Source: Spirogloea muscicola (taxonomy: Eukaryota > Streptophyta > Zygnematophyceae > Spirogloeales > Spirogloeaceae). Taken from it: DNA of 22,046 nt. The notes beneath the pieces were generated by a model, which saw nothing but the letters and a program-made list of their open reading frames with translations, had not been told where the DNA came from and did no database searches. The stretch spans positions 480,618 through 502,663 of the forward strand of contig WELB01000046.1 in the NCBI GenBank assembly GCA_009602725.1, read 5' to 3'. Shown here one piece after another: positions 8,333-16,673 of this stretch. Numbering within the stretch: position 1 is the first letter of the stretch; each line of letters begins with the position of its first letter. Made by a program: the position numbers and the translations under genes.

Positions 8333-9358
8333 CACGAATCCTTCTGTGCGGGTGCCAGATCAACAGACTTTCCAGATGTGTCCAGGTTCATGGTCTTCTT
8401 TTAAGCATAGGGGCTTACAGGTTGCAGGTCATAGGGTGTTACCGGTCGATAAAGCTTCAGAGCTACACATGCTCGTACTAATCAAGGATGAGGGGGCCAC
8501 GTCATGCACATACTAGATGTGGTCTTGCTCTCTGTTATCATGGGGAGGGAAGGCGGGGGGAGGGAAAGGGAGAGGGAGAGAGAATTAGAACAAGGGGGAG
8601 AGACGGGGAAGTGAGGTTTCGGGGGAGGGAGGATGGAGACAGGGAAGGAGAAACGTAACGAGGGGGAAGATTGGAGCGGGGGGGGGGGAGGGAGGGGGAG
8701 AGGTGGATAGGGAGAGAGGTTGGAATGTAGGCATATCATGGTCGTCATTTGGGAAGCACCACGAAAGCTCAAGAATGAGAATTGGATGAATAAGAATGGG
8801 GCTTATACTCGAGAGTCCAGGTTGGACACCTCTGTTTATACAAGAAGCGGCACTATGGCCTAGGGCCCTCAGCGCCTGGTAATACATCCACAGTTGGAAC
8901 GAAGTGATTGGCGGGCATAGGCACCATCATAACAAGGCGAAGTGCCTGTACCAGGTTATTTGTAGGCTGCTAGGCGGCGGCACTCTTCAACTCTGGAGGA
9001 GAGGGAGAGAGAGGAAGTGCTGTGGAGGATCTAGCGAGGAGAGGTGAAGCTCGCGACAAGGGAAGCTGGTTCTCGAGGGAGCCGTACCAGAATAGTGGGG
9101 AGCTCGACCGGAGAATCACTTATTTGCTGTCGTCCGTAGGCATCCATCCTACGTCCTCAGCAGGGCCGGCCAACCGTATCAAGGTGCGAGTCGGGCCGAA
9201 TATGGTCGCCGCAGACTGACAAGTCTTTGGCAAAAGTTGGCAAGTGGCCGGCCTGCAAGAAGAGGAGCTGCTCTGCGGACTGGCAAGGACAGATGGGCGA
9301 GCCCGTACAAGGAGAGAGGAGGATAGACACAGTGGCAGAAGGAGATGAGTGCGCCCAG
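8333..9358. other. Convergent intergenic region
   Basis: Lies between the 3' ends of the plus-strand gene and paralogue B, with a polypurine block in the middle and another GA-rich patch near 8994-9020. No coding frame is supported; the 3' UTRs of both genes are expected here. Confidence 0.5.
8542..8725 (+). repeat. Polypurine (G/A) tract
   Basis: About 180 bases almost free of pyrimidines on the plus strand, rich in GGGAGG and GGGGAG, including a run of twelve G near 8680. Such tracts can form triplex or G-quadruplex structures. It lies 0.6 kb beyond the stop of paralogue B. Confidence 0.8.
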
Positions 9359-11257
9359 TTACTTGTTGGAGCACTTGAGGCCGCCGTTGGCCTTGTCGTT
9401 GGAGCAGTGTGTGGAGGACGCCTCCTCGGCATCGTCCATGACAGCGAGCAGGTGCGTGGGCGCAGCGTCGGCCTGGCGCACCGTATATGGCAGCCCCTCG
9501 AAGATGCTCACTGGGCAGTCGGCCGTAAAGAGCGACGTGGCCGTGTACGACAGCACATCGTGCAAAATGTATGATGCAACCTGCGTGCCCTCCCGCACGT
9601 TTGGTGGAGACCACAGCTTTTGGTATGTCTGGCCAAGCACGCCCTCCGCAGAGCCTGCAGCAGTCAAGAGCATCATTGCGACACTGGTTAGTTGAGATTG
9701 CCAATCTTACTCTAAGATGCGTTTCCAGAACATCTGATATAGTACTTTTTGGAAGTGCTGGACAAATGCTTGCAGCACAACATTGCTTGATTCTTGGAGC
9801 CTGCGGCAGAAGTCGGAAAAGGTCTTTGCTATTACAAGCACAAGGCAATAGGTAGCCGGCGGAGTGGAGCTCGCGAGCTTACCGGAGAGCTGAGAGAATT
9901 CGAATGACATGTCGAGGTGTGCATAACAGCTCGCATCGGTCCACTCGTTGCGACCGATGGGGCGGGCTTCGATGCTGGACGCCAGCAGGCCGTCAATCTC
10001 TACGTGCACCCAATTGGCCTTGCCTGACCGCACGACCTTCACACCTGACGCTTTATCTTCGAACACCGCCTCCTCAATCGTGTTGCTCACTTCGAGGAGG
10101 ACCTGCCAACGCGATGTTGTCCAGGCATTAGCATGACGATACTGGCGGTAAAATACGGTCAGGATGAGACCTGTGCCGTCTTTCATGACATTAGGCAACT
10201 GAAACGAGGCAGCTACCTATCGACAGGCAAATCGTGATCAAGCAAAGCGGACACAACCAGATTGTTGACTTGTGCAGGAGGCCACTGGCGTGCTTGCTGC
10301 TCACCTCGCCATCGAGGGCGAAGAGGAGGTGGTCGGCATGGGGGCTCCACACAGCCTCCTGCTGCGCTCCAATGTAGAGCTTGTGGTCACCGAACATGAC
10401 GGCCAGGGCTTGGACCCACGTCAAGTCGTGGCCCTCAGGCGTGGCCTTGCCGATGAAATGCGCGTTCACGTGCAGGTTGCGGTCCGACACGATGCAGAAG
10501 TCGCCGTCCCGCTGGCCGTGGAACCAGAAGGGTACGCCGTCGCCGCCAACGAGGTGCGGGTCACCACACAGTGAGCCGCCCTTGGCGCAGATGGGGCACG
10601 TGGCTGGCCTCGCAGCGGGCTTCAGCGCGAAGGTGGGGATCGTGTAGACGCCGTTCCATTGCAGCGCCTTGCCATAGGTGGGGTCCAGGACCTGCGTCGG
10701 GCCAGCCTTCTCCAGCACTGCGCACTTCTTGTCATTGGTCGACACGAGCGCGACGGTGCAGCCCTTGAAGTTCTTGAAGTTCTGCACCGTCTGCACGGAC
10801 GCGAAGTGCCAAGTGCCATCCGCGCCGGTGCGTGCGAAGGCCCTTCCGGGCGCGCCACCAGTGCCCAGGTCGCAGGTCAGCTGAACCAGAGCGCCCGATG
10901 CAGGCTTGTCGGCGCTGTCCATCTTCCCATCCCAGCACTGGTCGCAGAACACCTGCAACGCGCACGACCAATAACAAACTGAGATAAAGGTCCGACAGGC
11001 GAAGCCACACGCTAGGCCAGACAGTGGTTGCTGCGGGTGTTGCCGCGGTTGCTGAGCCGTCTGCGGTCTGCCTGCGCCTGCGCGCGCGAAGCTGCCGCTA
11101 CTCGGAGAGCTCAGAGCTGGGTCTCGGACGCCGCAGAGGAGGGAGGAGCAAAAGAGGCCTGGCAGACCTTGCCCTGCACGGTGCAGTAGTGGGCGAGCGC
11201 CGGCGCGGCGAGGCTCGCGAGGGCGAGCGCGACGGCGAGCGCGGCGCGGCCCGCCAT
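9359..11257 (-). CDS. Secreted Ole e 1-like / Root_cap protein, paralogue B
   Basis: Exons on the minus strand: 11257-11168, 10952-10305, 10102-9883 and 9654-9359; 1254 bp, 417 residues. Introns are GT-AG, phases 0, 0, 1. Residues 1-22 form a signal peptide (MAGRAALAVALALASLAAPA, LA) before HYC. Residues about 23-150 match an Ole e 1-like domain: VFCDQC, GALVQLTC, RTGADGTWHF and CTVALVSTNDKKC, with the six cysteines of that fold. CPICAKGGSLCGDPHLVGG then opens a Root_cap domain (GGDGVPFWFHG, FCIVSDRNLHVNAHFIG, DLTWVQALAVMFG), continuing to CYAHLDMSFEFSQLSGSAEG and VLGQTYQ. The tail ends CSNDKANGGLKCSNK. Predicted extracellular or cell-wall protein; biochemical function unknown. It lies 5.4 kb downstream of paralogue A in the same orientation, so a tandem duplication. 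The third intron, in the Gly codon of QLSG, is absent from A. Confidence 0.92.
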
Positions 11258-11364
11258 GGCTGCCGAGCGCGGGGCCGAGGCGAGCAGATGGACGGGCAGC
11301 GCGAGGAGACGAGGCGCTTATGGAGGGTCTTGAAGCCGCAACTGGGGGACGGCGGTAGTGGGGG

Positions 11365-11372
11365 CTATTTAG
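11365..11372 (-). promoter_or_regulatory. Possible TATA element of paralogue B
   Basis: CTAAATAG on the minus strand followed by a C-rich run, about 110 bases upstream of the ATG at 11257. Its position is comparable with the TATA box of paralogue A. Confidence 0.45.
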
Positions 11373-11482
11373 TGGGAGGGACGGACGGTTTTAGTTGGGG
11401 GGTTTCGTAAGAAAGGCCCTCCGGGGTTGGGCGCCGGGGGGGGGTTCTTGTAATGGACAAATTTATGTCGGTGTCAGGGCCT

Positions 11483-11566
11483 CACGTGCACCGGCGCGTG
11501 CGGGTTGAGCCACCACCTGGCTCCAGCAGAGGGGTGGCGCCACACGGCCGGGAGGGCGCCACGTCA
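11483..11566 (-). promoter_or_regulatory. ACGT-core elements upstream of paralogue B
   Basis: CACGTG (11483-11488) and CCACGTCA (11559-11566) lie about 230 and 305 bases upstream of the start codon. CACGTG is the G-box core; ACGTCA is a TGA/bZIP-type core. Regulation by bZIP or bHLH factors is inferred only from the motifs. Confidence 0.4.
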
Positions 11567-11572
11567 GCCAGT

Positions 11573-12059
11573 CTGCTTGTCGTGGCACGGCGCCAGGGGG
11601 CCCATTGGCGCGACGTGCTCCCAGGCCCGGCGGGCGCGGGATCCGCTCTCAGGGTGTGGCAGCAGGGCCAGCGGGGCGGCAGGTGTTGGCCAATGCCAAC
11701 CCCAACACCCCCCCCCCTCCCCCGCGGACTCCCCCCTGTACCAGCTAATGTTCTGCATCAGAAATACTGTTCCAGTAGAGGGCGATGGCTGTCATTGCCC
11801 AGCACCAAAACAGAATGAACAGAGTCCGAAGGGGCTAGAAAGGCGCTGAAGCACATCGTGACTCAGGTTGCCACTGGGTGCTCAAATGTCCCCTGCATAA
11901 ATCCGCCTCGTTCCTACATTGTTTGCCACTTGATCTGTTACATCTGATATAAAGTGTAGGAATCAAGACAATCTCTCTCCCAGATGAAAGACTCTACTTT
12001 GAAGAGACTCTCTCTCCCTGCTGAGCAGCTGGGCGAGCTCTAGTTGGTGGCAGAAAGAC
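11573..12059. other. Intergenic
   Basis: GC-rich sequence with a C-run near 11705-11725, then AT-richer sequence from 11840. Apart from the module at 11769-11825 nothing was recognised. Confidence 0.5.
11769..11825 (-). repeat. Hairpin module (CAGCCATCGCC type)
   Basis: TTCCAGTAGAGGGCGATGGC followed by TGTCATTGCCCAGCACC and AGAATGAACA. This is the reverse complement of TTCATTCT...GGGC...CAGCCATCGCCCTCTACTGG, with the upper stem decayed. Confidence 0.65.
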
Positions 12060-12287
12060 AAAACAAGGGCGCGCCCATTGATGAGAATAGGGACTGGAAA
12101 AGCCAGCCCAAAAAAGAATGAACAAAGTACGAGACGGGGGCTAGGGGAAGCGCTAACAAAAACAAGCACACAAAGAAACAAAGCAGCTACGTATCACTCC
12201 GTAAACCCTGCTAAGCAACCTTAGGTCAGAGACCCTAGGCTCCTGGAAGTGGATCCCCTGGCCAGAGAGCCAGAGGCAGCAGCGAGG

Positions 12288-12396
12288 AAAGAAGAAAGGG
12301 CTCGCCCATTGAGGATAGGGGCTGGACAAGCCAGCCCAAAAACGAATGAACAAAGAACGAGAAGGGGGCCAGAGGAAGCCAGAGGAAGCGCTAAGA
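12288..12396 (-). repeat. 109-nt nested insertion with 7-bp TSD
   Basis: A 5'-truncated 3' UTR copy: minus strand TTCTTAGCGCTTCC, then TTTGTTCATTC, GGGCTGG-CTTGT-CCAGCCC and GGGCGAGCCCTTTCTTCTTT. AGCGAGG lies on each side (12281-12287 and 12397-12403). The insert carries an internal 12-bp tandem duplication (CAGAGGAAGC units near 12370-12390). Confidence 0.8.
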
Positions 12397-12440
12397 AGCG
12401 AGGGCTCTGCCGGCACGCAGGTGCAGCGCGCGGGCCATAG

Positions 12441-12467
12441 AAAGAAGAGCTCGCCCATAGAGAAGAG
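12441..12467 (-). repeat. 27-nt nested insertion with 9-bp TSD
   Basis: Minus-strand CTCTTCTCTATGGGCGAGCT followed by CTTCTTT: only the extreme 3' end of the second-subfamily module, without the hairpin. GGGCCATAG flanks it exactly (12432-12440 and 12468-12476). Confidence 0.85.
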
Positions 12468-12600
12468 GGGCCATAGACCTCTGCAGCGCAACGGCCAAGC
12501 GCGTCCGGTACACCTGCGCTAACGACCCGGCTTCAGGAAAGTCCACCGGCTCCCCATGGAAGCGGCGGACGATGGCGTTGCGGGCGAGCTGGTCGGCTAG

Positions 12601-12840
12601 GCTAGAAAGGCTAGAAATCCGTCATCCGGTATTCAGGCATTAATTCGCGACCTGTATGTGCTGACCTGTGGTTGCTAAGCGGGTGAATCTGCAGTAGGTA
12701 ATGTACGTCTTCAGATGTGCTTTCCGTGTACTTGTCCATTGTTTTGATACACGCAAGTCCACCTCGTTGCTCGAGGCAAGGAGGCGAAGGATGCCTACCC
12801 TCCGCGTGAGGACGAGTTCAGCTGCAGCGATCAATGGCAC
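12601..12840. other. Intergenic, nothing recognised
   Basis: Unique-looking sequence between oppositely oriented retroelement fragments. Open frames on both strands (12640-12840 minus, 12701-12919 plus) show no recognisable motif. Confidence 0.45.
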
Positions 12841-13134
12841 ACGCGTTGCATTGGCGTGCTGGTCGCGCTTTGGCTGCAGCTTCAGTCTATTCAGAGGGGG
12901 CCTGCTACCTGGAGACTAAATTCTCTGACCTGCGGCTGCTCACTGGGGGAGAATGAGCACCCAGTGGCCACTTGAGTCGCTGTGTGCTTTAGCGCTTTCC
13001 TGACCCCTTCGAAATTTGTTCATTCTTTTCTGGAATGGCCAATCGCCCTCGTCTGGAAGATTCTTTCTTTCTGGGTTGCCTCTGTTCCAGCTGCAAATAA
13101 GTCCGACTTGCGGCTGCTGACTAGGGGTTACTAA
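12841..13134 (+). mobile_element. Two degenerate LINE-like 3' ends in series
   Basis: The first copy ends SDLRLLTGGE-stop at 12924-12956, followed by a 3' UTR with GACCCCTTCGAAATTTGTTC and a decayed GGAATGGCCAATCGCCCTCG module (to about 13065). A second copy ends SDLRLLTRGY-stop at 13102-13134. Upstream coding is too decayed to trace. Confidence 0.6.
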
Positions 13135-13185
13135 GCTCCCCTTCGCTATAGATTCTTGAAAAGCTGTGCAATCTGGCGCATATCG

Positions 13186-13235
13186 GCCCTTTGGACCTTG
13201 TCCATTCCGTCTGGGCTGACCATTCACAGCCCCCG
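13186..13235 (+). repeat. 3' hairpin module (CACAGCCC type)
   Basis: CCTTGTCCATTCCGTCTGGG followed by CTGACCATTCACAGCCCCCG. It directly precedes the truncated LINE copy at 13236, another fusion of two fragments. Confidence 0.6.
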
Positions 13236-13640
13236 CCGTCGCTCGCCGCTTCCGTGGGGAGCCGGTGGACTTTCCTGCAGCCGGGTCGCTCGCCCAGGTG
13301 TATCGCATGCGCCTGGCCGTCTCGCTGCAGAGGTCAATGGCCCGTGCGCTGCACCTGCGTGCCGGCCGAGCCCTCGCTGCTGCCTCTGGCTCTGGCCAGG
13401 GGACGTCCTTCCAGGAACATAGCCTCTCTGACCTGCGACTGCTTAGCAGGGGTTACTGAGTAGTTAGTAGCTGCTTTGTTTCTTCTTGTGTGCTTCTTTC
13501 TTAGTGCTTCGCCTTAGTGCTTCGCCTGGCCCCCTTCTTCTTGGGTTTCTTGTACTCTGCTCATTCTTTTTTGGGCTGGCTGTTCCAGCCCCTATCCTCA
13601 ATGGGCGAGCTCTTTCTTCTTTGAAAGGACTCACTTACTT
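13236..13640 (+). mobile_element. LINE-like 3' end, frame intact to stop
   Basis: SRCGEPVDFPAAG-type codons lead to SLAQVYRMRLAVSLQRSMAR, ALHLRAGRALAAASGSGQGT and LSDLRLLSRGY-stop at 13457-13459 without interruption. This is the best-preserved example of the protein tail. The 3' UTR follows (TTTGTTTCTTCTTG, TGCTTCGCCTGGCCCCC), with a short duplication of TTAGTGCTTCGCC, the GGGCTGG-CTGTT-CCAGCCC hairpin and GGGCGAGCTCTTTCTTCTTT. The 5' end is truncated within the tail region, so it encodes no enzyme. Confidence 0.8.
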
Positions 13641-13654
13641 TTTCCTGTTGAACT

Positions 13655-13712
13655 GGCATTCATGGGCTTGGCTTTCACAGCCCTCGCCCCCTTTGGAACA
13701 GCCCCTCTCTTT
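13655..13712 (+). repeat. 3' hairpin module (CACAGCCC type)
   Basis: GGGCTTGGCTTTCACAGCCC followed by TCGCCCCCTTTGGAAC. The CCCTTTGGA tail is shared with the 6362 copy. Confidence 0.65.
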
Positions 13713-13844
13713 TCTTCGCCCCCTTGGAAATTTCTACCTTGGACGAGCTGCTTCCTCTGTTGGGCTGGCCTTTCCCTCCCATAAGCCCCTAACGAAGAAT
13801 ACTATCATCTTTAGTCCCCTGCTTTCTGTGCCATTCGGCTCCTC

Positions 13845-14665
13845 TTGACCTCGTCCATTCCTTTTGGGCTGGCTTCTCCCAGCCACCAGTCAATTCGGCC
13901 GCGCTTTTGTTCATCTCCCACGTTCCTACGATCCCCCACCCGCCAATCCCACCAGATCGGCGTCGTTTGCAGGGCACGCGGTCGGCCAGGCGGCCCGGGG
14001 CAAGGAGCGAAAATATGCCGATCACCCGGTTGGTGATGAATTCGCGGCCCTGAGCGATAGATGTTTCGGCAGCCGCTGGCTAGATCTCCTCCAGCGGCTT
14101 GCCCGTCAGGCCACTGACCGGCGGCCGGGTCTGCTAGGGGCGATGCCCGGCTTCAACGCCGTCGGTTCGCTCGCCCAAGTCTTCCGTATACGCCTGGCGG
14201 TATTGTTTTAACCGGTCCCTGGCCCACGTCGTCCACACGCGCGCAGGCCGTGTTATGGCCGCCGCCTCTGGGTCTCGGCGGAGTGCCTCTTTCCGTGCAG
14301 TGAGCTACTCAGACCTGATCGTGCTCACCCGCGGGTACTGAGCTTCCCTCTGCATCGTCTAGTGTTTTGACTAGAGGTTACTGAGCGTCCTCTGGCTGAT
14401 GTCTTCGTCCTAGTCCAAAGGCATGGACTGTAGTGTAGTTCTTTTATCGGCACCTCTTTCTTTGGCTTGGGATATTGTCCATTCTTTCTGGGCTGGCTTT
14501 GCCAGCCACTCTTCTCTATGGGCGAGCACATTCTTTGCAGTGTTTTGTAGTGTAGTCCTTTTGCGGCACTTTCCCCTCTTTTTTTGTTTTGTTGGCTTTG
14601 GACATTGTCCATTCTTTTTGGGCTGGCTTTGCCAGCCCCTCTTCCCTATGGGCGAGCTCTCTTTC
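13845..14665 (+). mobile_element. LINE-like 3' end, second subfamily, with duplicated 3' UTR
   Basis: Begins with a module (TCGTCCATTCC...GGGCTGGCTTCTCCCAGCC, about 13850-13888). Degenerate coding follows: GHAVGQAARGKERKYADHPV, GDEFAALSDRCFGSRWLDLL, QRLARQATDRR and VGSLAQVFRIRLAV, then after a frameshift VHTRAGRVMAAASGSRRSAS and YSDLIVLTRGY-stop (14339-14341). The 3' UTR carries the second-subfamily end twice, about 14428-14540 and 14543-14665. Each has TGTAGTGTAGT, TTGTCCATTCTTT, a GGGCTGGC-TTT-GCCAGCC hairpin and GGGCGAGC. This is the most diverged version of the KYADHP...DEF region in the window. Confidence 0.75.
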
Positions 14666-14743
14666 ATGGCCTCCCCATCTCTTAATACACACGCATTTCT
14701 TTCCTGTCCTCGTGACCTCTCACGAGGAGAGGTCTACTCCGAG

Positions 14744-14961
14744 ACCTCCAGCTTTGTCCTGCTTCGCACATCCCTTTGGGCTGGCCTCTCACAGCCATTG
14801 CCGGTTGAATGGAGAGCTGTTTCCTCTCACGAGGGGAGAGCCATTTTCTCTCACGAGGTGAGAGTCTCCTCTCCTTGTGAGAGCAGCTCTTGCAACTTAC
14901 GGCCATGGCTGTCAGAGGCCAGCCCAAAGGAATGCACAAAGCAGGACAAAGCAGGAGGAAG
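14744..14961. repeat. Fold-back (long inverted repeat) element
   Basis: Arms 14775-14803 and 14900-14928 pair at 27 of 29 positions (TTTGGGCTGGCCTCT...GCCG). Pairing continues outward through CTTTGTCCTGCTT (left) and its partner near 14940-14955, and inward through GAGAGCTG / CAGCTC and CTCTCACGAGG-like blocks. The apex holds a perfect CTCTCAC-GAG-GTGAGAG hairpin (14848-14864). The arms contain the CACAGCC-type module in head-to-head orientation, so it may have arisen by opposed insertion of two modules. Confidence 0.75.
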
Positions 14962-15501
14962 CCGAGACCATGGCGGTCTCCTCTTTCACAAATGAGGAGA
15001 CAAGCCGCGACGAGAACCTGACTCAGAAGAATCCACTGTGTGGTAGATATGCTGCGGTGCCGCCGCCAGCCTGCAGCGTTGTGACCGCCATGGCCACTTC
15101 TCCAGAGCCCGCCGCCGCCGCCGCCGCCCCCCCACTATGGTATTTCTGGCCCCTCCGCCGCCGCCGCCGTGGCGTCGCGGCGCCGCCGGCAGGCGGACCC
15201 TCCGGGCGGCCGCTGCGAGCCAGGCGCCGCCGGCGAGAGCCCTGCAGGCTTTCTTTTGTATTGAAGATGTCAGAACGAACAAAGAGCTCATCATGCATGG
15301 CAGCCAGTAGCTGCAGAAACGTCAACAAGGGCCTATCACGCAAAAAGCTGACTGGGCTATCACGGAACTAGCTGGCTGAATCCACCAGACAATATTGAAT
15401 CCCGAGAAAAGAGCAATCTAATATGCAGCAGAACCAGTCAAATCACACTTTGATTTCCAACCACCTTTTACAACCAAATAGCTGTATACAAGAGCAAGAT
15501 G
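14962..15501. other. GC-rich then AT-rich intergenic region
   Basis: GCC/CCG-rich tracts at about 15045-15240 give long frames on both strands but of Ala/Arg/Gly low complexity. A minus-strand frame ending VTTLQAGGGTAAYLPHSGFF near 15023 could be an exon but has no partner I can connect. From 15370 the sequence turns AT-rich, consistent with the 3' UTR of the minus-strand frame above it. Confidence 0.4.
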
Positions 15502-15911
15502 TTACAATATTGTCCAGAAAATCTGTGGGCTCCAAGAGTACCACTCCTTGGTTGTAACTACCAGCTCTGCTTCGATGCCATCCTTTTTGAATTTGTCGCC
15601 CTCCAAAATCCTCCCAACCAAGTCCTTGTTGCTGCTCAAAGACCCACCCTTTGCATGCTGTAGCTGGTGGATGTTACAAGGCAGCTGCATTCCGGGTAGT
15701 ACTTCAGGTTGTGCTCTGACTAACTTCATCGCAATTTGAGAAAAAATGAAAGAGAAATGATACCAAGACCATCAGTCAACACGCAATCTCTGCGCACCTC
15801 TTGAGGTGTGCCCTGTTGCATCTTAGCTGCCACAATGATGCTGCTCTTGTCATCCGATATTCTAGTTCTTGTACATGCTCTATCGGACGTATCGCTGTTG
15901 CAGGCAGCCAC
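15502..15911 (-). CDS. Tentative 3' end of an unrecognised gene
   Basis: Minus strand. The exon 15723-15502 encodes LVRAQPEVLPGMQLPCNIHQ, then LQHAKGGSLSSNKDLVGRIL, EGDKFKKDGIEAELVVTTKE and a Trp-rich end before TAA at 15502-15504. Its composition is protein-like, unlike the opposite strand. A preceding exon could be about 15911-15798 (SDDKSSIIVAAKMQQGTPQE), with donor GAG|GTGCGC and a 74-bp pyrimidine-rich intron to AAG|TTA. No domain is recognised and the 5' part is not found. It lies 0.76 kb downstream of paralogue A in the same orientation. It could instead be an unrelated chance frame. Confidence 0.35.
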
Positions 15912-16673
15912 TGTGATGTGCTAGCTTGGAAGATGTTATCACACCGTGAGATCGAGCAGGCCACTGGACAGCACGCTGACACGTAGCAGCGCTGCATGTG
16001 CACGTCATCTCTCAGCAAGTTTTGGCCAGCATGATGAAGTTTACTGTGCGAGTGGCTTCTGTCGTACAGCCTTCTGGAGGTCTCAGGCAGGATATACAGC
16101 TACTCTGATGCGCATAAATTTTGCTTATGTACGATCTTGGCAGTCTAAGAGAGACAGTGAGCTTGAGGTTCGACTTCCAGATCTACAAACCACTAAGCTG
16201 ATCAAGCCGCATCGATCAATGCTGCTGGCAGATACGCAGAGTCAAAATCCGCGCTTTCAAGAGCGATGAATTGTTGGAGCCAATGCGACTGCCATTGCAT
16301 GGTGGAGGTTGTAAAATGGATACTCTTGCCATAGATGTATGTGCAAAGGTCTGATATTTTGATTATTCGACTCAATGTTCGACATTGAGTCCTGCGGGAG
16401 CTGCAAGTAGCTGTCTAAAGTCTGTGAAAGAGAGGTAAGGTCTATAATGTCCTGAAGGCTCGGCTAGCTAATGCAGCATTTATTTGGGGAGCGAGGATGA
16501 AGAGGCCACTCAGGCGTATGAGCGGCTCGCAGGGGTGTGTTAAAAGGGAGGATGGTGAGCAGAGTATCACGTATCACTTATTACACCAAGTAGTGTCACT
16601 TATTACAGCCAAAGATAGGCTGGCTCTGGACTCAGCTATCGTCACCATGGGCAACACGTCCAGATGGGGAGCT
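15912..16673. other. Downstream of paralogue A, no gene supported
   Basis: Expected to hold the 3' UTR of paralogue A and possibly upstream exons of the tentative gene at 15502-15911. Frames on either strand are short and unconvincing. No retroelement modules are visible. Confidence 0.4.

Larger units (their letters stand above)
12060..12600 (-). mobile_element. LINE-like 3' end hosting two nested insertions
   Basis: Minus-strand copy of the first subfamily. Coding from about 12600 down includes LARNAIVRRFHGEPVDFP, EAGSLAQVYRTRLAVALQRS and MARALHLRAGRALAAASGS, then VSDLRLLSRVY (terminal stop lost) near 12210-12235. The 3' UTR ends in a GGGCTGG-CTTTT-CCAGTCCC hairpin (one mismatch) and a GGGCGCGCCC variant at about 12065-12115. 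Insertions at 12288-12396 and 12441-12467 interrupt ALAAA and QRSMARA; removing each with one duplicate restores the frame locally. Non-functional. Confidence 0.75.

Noticed and set aside
13845-14665. Complete retrotransposon
   Set aside because: No reverse transcriptase (YxDD) or endonuclease motif is present anywhere in the window; only C-terminal and 3' UTR parts are seen.
14986-15343. Minus-strand Ala/Arg/Gly-rich frames
   Set aside because: They are driven by GCC/CCG repeats, with no domain and no convincing exon partner. Left as intergenic.
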